Shown: positions 15,647 to 23,096 of the stretch, piece after piece
How positions within the stretch are numbered: the stretch's first letter is position 1
How the letters are laid out: each line of letters opens with the position of its first letter
NCBI GenBank assembly: GCA_045649855.1
Contig: JAZRQN010000021.1
Location: 1 to 28,800 of the forward strand
DNA from: URNF01 sp045649855
GTDB lineage: Bacteria; Bacillota; Clostridia; Oscillospirales; Acutalibacteraceae
DNA length: 28,800 nucleotides
Direction: 5' to 3'
The notes under the pieces: model-generated
Told to the model about the DNA's origin: nothing
The model's input: the letters and a program-made list of their open reading frames with translations, nothing else
Database searches by the model: none
Position numbers and translations under genes: made by a program

Positions 15647-16444
15647 TCAGTGTTGTTTTTTAGAAGACGTTTCGCGGATCTGTCGCAGATTGACAATCAC
15701 CAACAGCAACATAACCGTTCCAAACATCAGCGTGGACAATGCATTGATTTCGGGAGTCATCGGCTTTTTGGTCATCGAATAGATGGTTACCGAAAGCGTT
15801 TGAGCCGTGGAACCTGCATTGAAGTAACTGATCACGAAATCGTCAAGAGACATGGTAAATGCCATCAAAGCACCCGTAATGATACCGGGCATAATTTCCG
15901 GAATTACCACTTTGAAGAAAGCACGTGCAGGCGGACAGCCTAAATCCACCGCCGCTTCATACAAATGCTTGTTCATTTGCCGTAATTTCGGCATAATCTG
16001 CAGTATCACATACGGTATACAAAACGTGATATGCGATAACAACAAGGTAAAGAAACCGGGCTGTAACAAGCCGGTCAACCGGAACACAAACACGAACATC
16101 AACATCATGGAAACACCGGTAACAATCTCAGGGTTTACCATCGGGATGTTGTTGACCGCCAAAAACGTGTTGCGCAACTTACCATTCATACTGTGGATAC
16201 CGATTGCAGCAAGCGTACCGATAACAGTTGCGATAATCGCCGCCAACACGGCAATTTCCAACGTGATACGCAAAGAGTCCAAAATCAGCTCGTTTTCAAA
16301 CAGATCAGCATACCATTTCAGCGTAAACCCGTTCCACTTGACACGGTTTTTGGAGTCGTTGAAAGAGAAAGCAATCAAGACGCCGATAGGTGCATATAAA
16401 AACAGGAAGATCAGCGCGGTATAGATACGGGATAAAGTCTTCAT
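15647..16444 (-). CDS. potC: Polyamine ABC transporter permease
   Basis: A 265-residue integral membrane permease with six predicted helices. The cytoplasmic EAA loop that contacts the ATPase reads EAAVDLGCPPARAFFKVV (about 163-180). The N-terminus SRIYTALIFLFLYAPIGVL resembles PotC. Its ATG overlaps the TGA of potB (ATGA), indicating coupled translation. It forms the transmembrane pathway with PotB. The PotC rather than PotB assignment rests on gene order and similarity of the N-terminal region. Confidence 0.92.
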   Translation of the reverse strand: MKTLSRIYTALIFLFLYAPIGVLIAFSFNDSKNRVKWNGFTLKWYADLFENELILDSLRITLEIAVLAAIIATVIGTLAAIGIHSMNGKLRNTFLAVNNIPMVNPEIVTGVSMMLMFVFVFRLTGLLQPGFFTLLLSHITFCIPYVILQIMPKLRQMNKHLYEAAVDLGCPPARAFFKVVIPEIMPGIITGALMAFTMSLDDFVISYFNAGSTAQTLSVTIYSMTKKPMTPEINALSTLMFGTVMLLLVIVNLRQIRETSSKKQH

Positions 16445-17256
16445 GACATCATCCCCCCTATCTCATCTTCTCCGTTGTCTGCAAAGCGCATAACCGCCAT
16501 ACACAACAACATCAGAATCATCAGCACCAACGACAGCGCCGCACCGAGATTGTAATCCGATGCAGTACCGACAAACATCGATTCGATCACATCGCCGATC
16601 ATATAGTTTTTGCTGCCACCAAGTAATTTGGAAATAACAAAGGTACTGACGGCAGGCACAAACACCATCGTGATACCGGAAACGATGCCGGGAACAGACA
16701 ACGGAAGTACCACACGACGCATTACTTGCCACTGGTTGCACCCCAGATCGTGAGCCGCTTCCAAAACACGGTTATCCATTTTTGCCATCACCGAATAAAG
16801 GGGCAAGATCATAAAAGGCAAAAAGTTATACACCATACCCAAAACAACGGCAAAATCCGTGTTGATCAGATTGAGTTTCAGGTGGAACAACCCTAAAAAC
16901 TGGTTAATAAAACCGTTTTCTTCCAAAATGGACATCCACGCGTACGTGCGGAGCAAAAAGTTCATCCACATCGGGATCATAACCAACATCACCATCGTGC
17001 GCTGCACCTTATCGGTAGAACGCGCAATGATAAATGAGATAGGATACGCCAACACCAAACAAATAAAGGTGGAAATGGCGCCTAATTTAATAGATTCCCA
17101 AAACGGATGGATAAACATGTGGATATCGCGGATATTGGCAAGGGTAAAATTGCCGCTGACGTCGGTGAAAGCAAAATACATAACGATCGCCATAGGCACG
17201 ATGGTGAATATCAACATCCAAACACCAAACGGCGCGGCAGCCGATTTTACTTTCAT
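16441..17256 (-). CDS. potB: Polyamine ABC transporter permease
   Basis: A 271-residue permease, the second membrane subunit of the polyamine importer. Six hydrophobic segments are visible. The EAA loop EAAHDLGCNQWQVMRRVV (about 188-205) is the interface for PotA. The start overlaps the potA stop by 4 bases and the end overlaps potC by 4 bases, so the A-B-C core is translated as a coupled unit. Length and motif are ordinary for the family. Confidence 0.92.
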   Translation of the reverse strand: MKVKSAAAPFGVWMLIFTIVPMAIVMYFAFTDVSGNFTLANIRDIHMFIHPFWESIKLGAISTFICLVLAYPISFIIARSTDKVQRTMVMLVMIPMWMNFLLRTYAWMSILEENGFINQFLGLFHLKLNLINTDFAVVLGMVYNFLPFMILPLYSVMAKMDNRVLEAAHDLGCNQWQVMRRVVLPLSVPGIVSGITMVFVPAVSTFVISKLLGGSKNYMIGDVIESMFVGTASDYNLGAALSLVLMILMLLCMAVMRFADNGEDEIGGMMS

Positions 17257-18401
17257 GATTCCTCCGCCACCTCCTGCTCTTCGGTGATATCCAGATCAGG
17301 ATCACCCAGTTCGTCAAACTCTTCGGAATACGAACTATAATCACCAAACATACCGGAATATGCAGATTTCTTCATGATATGAATATCTTCAGGATTGAGA
17401 CGGATACCAATCGTACGATCCACATCGTAAAAATCGGTGGTCTGAATCATCCACTTAAATCCTTTGAAGTCTACGATGGTTTCATAGTGGACGCCTTTAA
17501 ACGTTACGTTAGTAACGGTACCCACCAGATCTCCCTCGCTGGGCTCGATAATATCAATGTCCTCAGGACGAATCACCACGTCAACGGGTTCGTTTTTCTC
17601 GAAGCCGGCATCCAGACATTTGAATTTTCTGCCAAAAAACTCGACGAGATAGTCGTCCAACATCACACCGTCCAGAATATTACTTTCACCGATAAAATCC
17701 GCCACAAACGCATTTTCGGGCTCGTTGTAGATATCCTGCGGTGAACCAATCTGCTGAATTTTGCCGTTATCCATTACCACGACCGTATCGGACATAGAAA
17801 GTGCTTCTTCCTGATCGTGTGTTACGTAGATAAACGTAATACCCAGACTCTTCTGGATATTTTTCAGTTCTACCTGCATATCCTTACGCAGTTTGAGATC
17901 TAATGCCGCCAGCGGTTCATCCAGCAACAAAATCTTGGGATTGTTGGCAAGCGCGCGTGCGATAGCAACACGTTGCTGTTGTCCGCCGGATAAGGTGTGA
18001 ACGCTTCTTTTTTCAAAGCCGCTCAAGTTAACCAACTTCAGCATACGCTCAACCGTTTCTTTGATCTCGGCGTTTTTCTTCTTCTGTACGCGCATACCGA
18101 ACGCCACGTTTTCGAACACGTTCAAATGCGGGAACAGCGCATAGCGCTGAAAAATGGTATTGACCTGTCGCTTGTGCGGCGGAAGATCGGTGATGGGTTT
18201 TTCATCAAAAAAAACACTTCCGCTGTCCGGTTTGACAAAACCGCCGATAATGCGAAGCGTGGTAGTCTTACCACAGCCGGACGGACCCAATAAGGTTACA
18301 AATTCACCGTCCGAAATCTGCAGATTCAGATCCTGCAACACAGGCTGGTCGTCAAAGGACACAGAAATGTTTTGTAATTTAATAATGCTCTTTTCATCCA
18401 T
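17253..18401 (-). CDS. potA: Polyamine ABC transporter ATP-binding protein
   Basis: A 382-residue ABC ATPase that powers polyamine import. Walker A is GPSGCGKTT (39-47), the Q-loop glutamine is Gln85, the signature is LSGGQ (137-141), Walker B is ILLLDE (157-162) and the switch histidine is His195. A C-terminal TOBE-type regulatory region follows from about 240. The last 30 residues form a very acidic tail (FDELGDPDLDITEEQEVAEES), not usual for PotA. AAGGGGG lies 7-10 bases before the ATG and can pair with a sequence further upstream in the leader. It is the first gene of potABCD. Confidence 0.94.
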   Translation of the reverse strand: MDEKSIIKLQNISVSFDDQPVLQDLNLQISDGEFVTLLGPSGCGKTTTLRIIGGFVKPDSGSVFFDEKPITDLPPHKRQVNTIFQRYALFPHLNVFENVAFGMRVQKKKNAEIKETVERMLKLVNLSGFEKRSVHTLSGGQQQRVAIARALANNPKILLLDEPLAALDLKLRKDMQVELKNIQKSLGITFIYVTHDQEEALSMSDTVVVMDNGKIQQIGSPQDIYNEPENAFVADFIGESNILDGVMLDDYLVEFFGRKFKCLDAGFEKNEPVDVVIRPEDIDIIEPSEGDLVGTVTNVTFKGVHYETIVDFKGFKWMIQTTDFYDVDRTIGIRLNPEDIHIMKKSAYSGMFGDYSSYSEEFDELGDPDLDITEEQEVAEES

Positions 18402-18603
18402 AGAGATGCATCCCCCTTTGCGGTGGTAAAAAGTTTCTTGCGACCATACGGTCTGTTCGCATGAAACCGCAACAACATGGACAATGCCCCCGCAAAGGGT
18501 TTTTCACAATCCAAAAGGACTGCGGCGTTGCTTGGTTGTCACTGATCGGTTCTTTTGCATAGATGCATGCTTGTGGGAAATATCTTTCCCTCTACAAACA
18601 ACT
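18402..18603 (-). promoter_or_regulatory. Structured 5' leader of potABCD (candidate cis-regulatory RNA)
   Basis: About 200 nt between the predicted start and potA, with no gene. In the RNA, 18490-18499 is perfectly complementary over 10 bp to 18414-18423, and the latter includes most of the potA Shine-Dalgarno sequence. Inside that long-range helix lies a hairpin at 18433-18467 (GUUUC/GAAAC outside, GACC/GGUC inside). Upstream are hairpins at 18575-18590 (GGGAAA/UUUCCC) and 18507-18522. The latter pairs fully only in the minus-strand RNA, thanks to a G-U pair. GUUGU at the 5' end can pair with ACAAC (18598-18602 with 18535-18539) to enclose a junction. I cannot assign it to a named riboswitch class. 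Confidence 0.6.
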
Positions 18604-18609
18604 TCTTAT

Positions 18610-18638
18610 AATATAGATAATACAAGCGAAAATGTCAA
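18610..18638 (-). promoter_or_regulatory. Sigma-A promoter of potABCD
   Basis: On the - strand a perfect TTGACA (18633-18638), 17 bases, and TATATT (18610-18615). Transcription should start near 18603, giving a leader of about 200 nt. Confidence 0.8.
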
Positions 18639-18750
18639 GATTTTTTCGTGTTTTTCAGAAAAAACCAACGTTTTCTCGGTGCAATTAACAGATTTTGCCA
18701 CTTTTTCTTACATTTGCTTGTTTTTTCTCTTTTTTTCTAACACGCACTTC

Positions 18751-18780
18751 AGCATAAACGACCCACTGGCATCGTATAGT
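18751..18780 (+). promoter_or_regulatory. Weak promoter candidate for the spore cluster
   Basis: AGCATA (18751-18756) and TATAGT (18775-18780) lie upstream of the first spore-cluster gene. The -35 is poor for sigma-A and could suit a sporulation sigma factor, but no consensus is matched well. The remaining bases 18639-18750 are T-rich with nothing else recognisable. Confidence 0.25.
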
Positions 18781-18813
18781 GAAACAGCAAACAAAATGAA
18801 AGGAGTCGCATAT

Positions 18814-19545
18814 ATGGACGCATCCAAAAGTGCTGTTTCCGTCAGAGAATTGATCGAAAAATACAATCGCGAATTGCTTGAATTAAAAGACAAGCACACA
18901 CCAGCTGCAGTGCCCGCTATGCAAAACTTGCAAGAAGAACTGGATATACAATACCCTGAACCAAACATTGAGACCGATCTGATAAATTTGCGCGATTCGT
19001 CCCAACAAACCACGCCCGAACAAGCGGAGGAAAACGCTGTCAACAAAGAGCTGAGCGGTCAAAACGATACACCGCCTGAACTCGTTTCGAATACGCAACC
19101 TACAACGCCTTTGGCAGAACCGGAATTACTGCCTCCCAGCAATCCGCCTCCTTTTGAAATGTCTTCAGGTTACTTGCGTGCTTTTGTTACAACAGGACGA
19201 GGCACCCTCCCCTTGCCTAATGCACAAGTGGTGGTAACGCGCATTATAGATGACTCGGAAGCATTGGAACAAGCCGTCCGCACCGACATCAGCGGTTATA
19301 CGCCTTTGTTCACCTTGCCGGCGGTCGGTGGACAGTATTCGCAAAGCCCCGATAATGCAAAGCCGTATACGTTGTACAATATGTATGTGCGTGCGGAAGG
19401 GTTCTACCCAGTTTTATTGAGAAACATTCCGATGTACGGCGGTATTACCGCCATACAACCCGTCGATATGATCCCGGTTACCGAAGGGGACGATCCCAAT
19501 ACGGAACTGATCGTCGACGAAGGGGCACCTGAAAACTTACAGTGA
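18814..19545 (+). CDS. Regulatory-like domain protein matching the SleC N-terminal pre-region
   Basis: A 243-residue protein without signal peptide. Residues 1-30 look helical and charged, 30-115 form a Pro/Glu/Thr-rich linker, and 118-223 form a beta-rich carboxypeptidase-regulatory-like domain (GYLRAFVTTGRGTLPLPNA, then SGYTPLF, PYTLYNMYVRAEGF). From memory, the N-terminal part of clostridial SleC, before its catalytic domain, has the same kind of domain with matching PYSLYD and RIEIRGY segments. The enzyme part is encoded separately just downstream, so this may be the SleC pre-region acting as its own subunit. Start at 18814 follows AAAGGAG (18798-18804); an ATG at 18796 overlaps that site and is rejected. 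No enzymatic motif is seen. Confidence 0.7.
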   Translation: MDASKSAVSVRELIEKYNRELLELKDKHTPAAVPAMQNLQEELDIQYPEPNIETDLINLRDSSQQTTPEQAEENAVNKELSGQNDTPPELVSNTQPTTPLAEPELLPPSNPPPFEMSSGYLRAFVTTGRGTLPLPNAQVVVTRIIDDSEALEQAVRTDISGYTPLFTLPAVGGQYSQSPDNAKPYTLYNMYVRAEGFYPVLLRNIPMYGGITAIQPVDMIPVTEGDDPNTELIVDEGAPENLQ

Positions 19546-19554
19546 GGTGAAAAC

Positions 19555-20955
19555 ATGAACGGCGAACCGTATATTCCCGAAACCATTACGGTACATTTGG
19601 GAACGCCGCGTTCCGACGCGGAAAACATCACACTTCCATTTACGGAATACATCAAAAACGTCGCATCCAGCGAAATATATCCGACCTGGCCTGACAGCGC
19701 CCTGCGCGCCAACATATATGCGCAAATCTCGTATGCACTCAATCGCGTGTACACGGAGTGGTACCGTAGTCAAGGATATGATTTCGACATCACCAACTCC
19801 ACCGCTTTTGATCAGGCGTTTGTCCCGAATCGTAACATTTTTGATAATATCAGTGCGATCGTCGACGAAATTTTCAACAGTTACGTTGTGCGCGGTGAAG
19901 GGATCGAACCGTATTTCACCCAATACTGTAACGGCACTACCGTTACTTGTAATGGATTATCGCAATGGGGTACCGTTCCGTTGGCGGAAAACGGTTTATC
20001 CCCCTTGGAAATTTTACGAAACTTCTATGGCAGCGACATCAACATCCGAGAAAACGCACCTGTACGCGGTGCAGGGCAATCCTATCCCGGTCAACCGTTA
20101 CGACCGGGCGAAGCAGGTAATGAGGTGCGTTATAAACAAGTGCAATTAAATCGCATTTCTCGCAACTACCCTGCCATCCCCAAAATCAATCCCGTGGACG
20201 GCATTTTCGGTCAAGAAACCGAAGCGGCAGTTAAAACTTTCCAGAGAATTTTTAATCTGACGCCCGACGGTATTATCGGTCCTGCCACATGGTATCGTAT
20301 CGTTTATCTGTTCAACAGTGTGAAACGCCTGTCGGAATTGGATTCGGAAGGGATAGCAGCGGAAGATATCTCAAAAGAATATCCCGGCGTATTGGCAGCC
20401 GGCGACAGCGGACAAAATGTTCGCAATTTGCAATATTTTCTGGCGGTAGTCGGTGAATTTTATGAAACAGTACCACAGATAGAAATTACAGGCGTATATG
20501 ATACTCCTACGCAAAATGCGGTAGTCGCTTTCCAGAAAGCCTTCGGTTTACAGCCGGACGGCATCGTCGGCATCAACACTTGGCAGGATCTGTATCGTGC
20601 ATATCGAGGGATTTTAAACAGCACCGACAGTCTGGAAGGCGGTGTTGCCTTGTATCCCGGTGTTGTTTTGCGACAAGGAACACAAGGAGACGCGGTTGAA
20701 ACACTGCAGGAGTATTTGCAATATATAGCCCAAACCTACACAGAAATTCCAGTCGTACCCATTACGGGCGTTTTCGGCAACCAAACGCAAACAGCCGTCG
20801 AAATATTTCAACAGTTATTCGGACTGCCCGTTACAGGTGTGGTCGGTCCTGCTGTATGGGACAGTATTGCACAGACGTATGCCGATCTGCAAAACGGCAA
20901 CAACAAGCGCGCCGATCAACACAGCGGTATCGATCACAGAGAGGTGGAAACATGA
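19555..20955 (+). CDS. sleC: SleC-like spore cortex-lytic enzyme: SpoIID-type domain plus three PG-binding repeats
   Basis: A 466-residue protein that should cleave spore-cortex peptidoglycan as a lytic transglycosylase. Residues about 7-165 are a SpoIID/LytB-type domain: FTEYIKNVASSEIYPTWP with the probable catalytic Glu40, then ALNRVYTEWYR, ITNSTAFDQAF, and the family's closing CNGLSQWGT (132-140) with C125/C132. Three PG_binding_1 repeats follow at about 187-255, 283-350 and 374-443, each with D/TG(I/V)xG and a final W. It lacks the pre-region found at the N-terminus of clostridial SleC, and has three binding repeats rather than one. No signal peptide is seen. GAGGTG overlapping the previous stop is its ribosome binding site. 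Confidence 0.85.
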   Translation: MNGEPYIPETITVHLGTPRSDAENITLPFTEYIKNVASSEIYPTWPDSALRANIYAQISYALNRVYTEWYRSQGYDFDITNSTAFDQAFVPNRNIFDNISAIVDEIFNSYVVRGEGIEPYFTQYCNGTTVTCNGLSQWGTVPLAENGLSPLEILRNFYGSDINIRENAPVRGAGQSYPGQPLRPGEAGNEVRYKQVQLNRISRNYPAIPKINPVDGIFGQETEAAVKTFQRIFNLTPDGIIGPATWYRIVYLFNSVKRLSELDSEGIAAEDISKEYPGVLAAGDSGQNVRNLQYFLAVVGEFYETVPQIEITGVYDTPTQNAVVAFQKAFGLQPDGIVGINTWQDLYRAYRGILNSTDSLEGGVALYPGVVLRQGTQGDAVETLQEYLQYIAQTYTEIPVVPITGVFGNQTQTAVEIFQQLFGLPVTGVVGPAVWDSIAQTYADLQNGNNKRADQHSGIDHREVET

Positions 20956-21494
20956 TTTTTAAGCCTTTTCCCAACAACGATATCACACAAGATGAGCATA
21001 TATACGTTGCGGAAATTCAGGAAAAACTTCGCTTGTTGGAGTTAGCTGCAAACGGCACGTCAAGTGTTCCCGTGGACGGAATTTACGGTCCGATGACCAC
21101 CGCCGCCGTCGAACGGTTTCAGCGAAGCAACGCCCTGCCGATAACAGGGGTTATGGATCGCGACACGTATTATGCCTTGGTGGAAGCGTACAACACTTTG
21201 CTGGCAAGACAATTCACCGTTCGCGCCATCGACGGATTTTCTCCCGCTGATGGCACGGCTTTACGAGTCGGTGAGAGTGGCGACAGTGTTTCTTTTTTAC
21301 ACATCATGCTAAAAAGGCTGTCTTCCCTTTTTCAAAATGTTCCCCCGCCCGCAAACGGCGATACCTACGACAATTCCACAGAAGCATCCGTGCGATCTTT
21401 ACAATCCGTGTTCGGCCTCCCTCCTACCGGCATCGTCAATCGACAAACATGGAACCGTATCACGGAATTATATAACGACATTACCGTTCGTTAA
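20952..21494 (+). CDS. Small protein of two peptidoglycan-binding domains
   Basis: A 180-residue protein made almost entirely of two PG_binding_1 domains: about 15-80 (VDGIYGPMTTAAVERFQ) and 105-175 (LRVGESGDSVSFLHIML ... GLPPTGIVNRQTW). It has no catalytic motif and no signal peptide. The ATG overlaps the sleC stop (ATGA), with GAGGTGG 4 bases before. It probably binds cortex or germ-cell-wall peptidoglycan with the SleC-like enzyme, as a targeting or scaffold partner; this is inference from context. An upstream in-frame start inside sleC is rejected because the ribosome binding site belongs to 20952. Confidence 0.8.
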   Translation: MIFKPFPNNDITQDEHIYVAEIQEKLRLLELAANGTSSVPVDGIYGPMTTAAVERFQRSNALPITGVMDRDTYYALVEAYNTLLARQFTVRAIDGFSPADGTALRVGESGDSVSFLHIMLKRLSSLFQNVPPPANGDTYDNSTEASVRSLQSVFGLPPTGIVNRQTWNRITELYNDITVR

Positions 21495-21518
21495 ACGTTT
21501 TACTACGGAAGTGAGAAT

Positions 21519-23096
21519 ATGCAACAACGGCAATTCGTACAAAATGCCGCTACTATGACCATAACGGCACTCATCTTACGGGCTATCGGCATTTTCTTTC
21601 GTATCTATCTTTCCGCACGCATCGGCGCGGAAGGTATGGGATTATATCAACTGATCTTTTCCATTTACGTGTTGGCATCCACGTTTGCTTCATCCGGCAT
21701 CTGCACGGCAGTCGCACGTCTGATTACAGACGAACTGGTCAACGGCAGCGCTAAGTCCATCCGACACATTATGCGCAGAGCTACTACGCTCAGCGTGATG
21801 ATCGGTGCACTGTCAGCGGTTGTTTTATACATCTCAGCGCCAGCCATCAGTGCACATTGGCTGAAAGATATCAGAGCGATTCCGTCATTGAAAATTCTGG
21901 GAATCGGTCTTCCTTTTATGGGCGCCACCTCTTGCTTGAGGGGCTACTTTATGGCAAGGCGCAAATCGCTGTTGCCGTCTTTGGCACAAATTGCCGAACA
22001 AATTTCGCGTATCGCACTCATCACTACTCTCTTGTACATTTTTGCAGACCGCGGCATATCGTACACCTGCTTTGCCGTCATTTTCGGAGATTGTCTCGCG
22101 GAGATCTTCTCTTGCTTCCTGATGACAGCGGGATATTGGACCGATTACAAACAAATCCGTCATCTGCAGATATCTGATAAAAAAAGAAAAGGTGTTTTAT
22201 ACCGCATGCTGAGCATTTCGGGTCCGATTACTGCAGGACGGTATTTGAACTCCGCATTACGGACGATCGAAAACATATTAGTGCCGCACAAACTTACCGC
22301 GCACGGCGGTAGCGCACAGAATGCGCTTGCGCAATTCGGTATGCTGAAAGGCATGGCAATGCCTTTGCTGTTCTTTCCTGCTTCGTTTTTAACATCACTG
22401 TCCACACTGTTGCTGCCTGAAATTTCCGAAGCACACACCTTGGGGCAAACGCGAAAAATACAACGTGCCGTTTGCCGTACCATGAAACTGACCCTGGTAA
22501 TATCGTTTTGGCTCAGCGGTTTATTCACGGTGTTCGCATACGATTTAGGGGAATTGTTATACAGTAGCCAAGACGTTGGATTTCTATTGCGTGTATTAGC
22601 CCCTTTGATGCCTATTATGTATCTGGAAAGTATTGTAGACGGTATTTTAAAAGGGTTAAACCAACAGGTCAGTTCTTTATGGTACAGCGTTATCGATTCA
22701 TCCGGACGCATCGCTTTGATCCTCTGTTTAGTACCGCTCAAAGGCATGGAAGGTTTTTTATGGATTATGGTGTTCAGCAATTTGCTGACGTGCTTTTTGA
22801 ATGTAAACAGATTGTTGAGGGTCATTAACATCGATATGCGTTGGATGGAATGGCTTTTCAAACCCATATTGGCAATCTCAGTACCGGCAGGTGGCATATA
22901 TCTCCTCAACCAAACCACATATTTGCAATCACTTACACAAATCGTACGCCTGGTTGTCGGTGCACTTTTCATCACCGCATGTTTTTGTTTGTTAGCTATC
23001 GGTTTAGGGATCATCACAAAAAAAGATCTCCGCAACCTTCGGCTACGGAGATCCTCTTATTCAAATTCAGCTATAGACACAAGTTTCAGCGGATAA
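21519..23096 (+). CDS. spoVB: Stage V sporulation protein B-like flippase (MOP superfamily)
   Basis: A 525-residue polytopic membrane protein of the MATE/MOP superfamily, with about 14 hydrophobic segments. It probably flips lipid-linked peptidoglycan precursors for the spore cortex. The N-terminus (TALILRAIGIFFRIYLSARIGAEGMGLYQLI) and the later GYFMARRKSLLPSLAQIAEQ segment are typical of the SpoVB/YtgP group. GGAAGTGAG at 21506-21514 is the ribosome binding site. Its position after sleC and the PG-binding gene supports the spore role, though a vegetative MurJ-type paralogue cannot be excluded. Its last 40 bases overlap the convergent radical SAM gene and contain that gene's terminator. Confidence 0.88.
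   Translation: MQQRQFVQNAATMTITALILRAIGIFFRIYLSARIGAEGMGLYQLIFSIYVLASTFASSGICTAVARLITDELVNGSAKSIRHIMRRATTLSVMIGALSAVVLYISAPAISAHWLKDIRAIPSLKILGIGLPFMGATSCLRGYFMARRKSLLPSLAQIAEQISRIALITTLLYIFADRGISYTCFAVIFGDCLAEIFSCFLMTAGYWTDYKQIRHLQISDKKRKGVLYRMLSISGPITAGRYLNSALRTIENILVPHKLTAHGGSAQNALAQFGMLKGMAMPLLFFPASFLTSLSTLLLPEISEAHTLGQTRKIQRAVCRTMKLTLVISFWLSGLFTVFAYDLGELLYSSQDVGFLLRVLAPLMPIMYLESIVDGILKGLNQQVSSLWYSVIDSSGRIALILCLVPLKGMEGFLWIMVFSNLLTCFLNVNRLLRVINIDMRWMEWLFKPILAISVPAGGIYLLNQTTYLQSLTQIVRLVVGALFITACFCLLAIGLGIITKKDLRNLRLRRSSYSNSAIDTSFSG
23018..23053 (-). terminator. Terminator of the radical SAM gene, inside the spoVB coding region
   Basis: On the - strand GATCTCCG (23046-23053) pairs with CGGAGATC (23025-23032). 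The stem can be extended inward to about 13 bp with G-U pairs around a GAA loop, and is followed by seven T (23024 down to 23018). It lies three bases beyond the radical SAM stop codon and within spoVB codons. Confidence 0.85.

Noticed and set aside
18484..18813. In-frame N-terminal extension of the first spore-cluster gene
   Set aside because: It runs through the pot promoter and T-rich intergenic DNA. The AAAGGAG site fits the ATG at 18814.
22160..23035. Long - strand frame antisense to spoVB
   Set aside because: The + strand encodes a clear polytopic SpoVB protein, and the antisense frame has no family resemblance. The terminator at 23018-23053 also shows that minus-strand transcription from the right ends before it.
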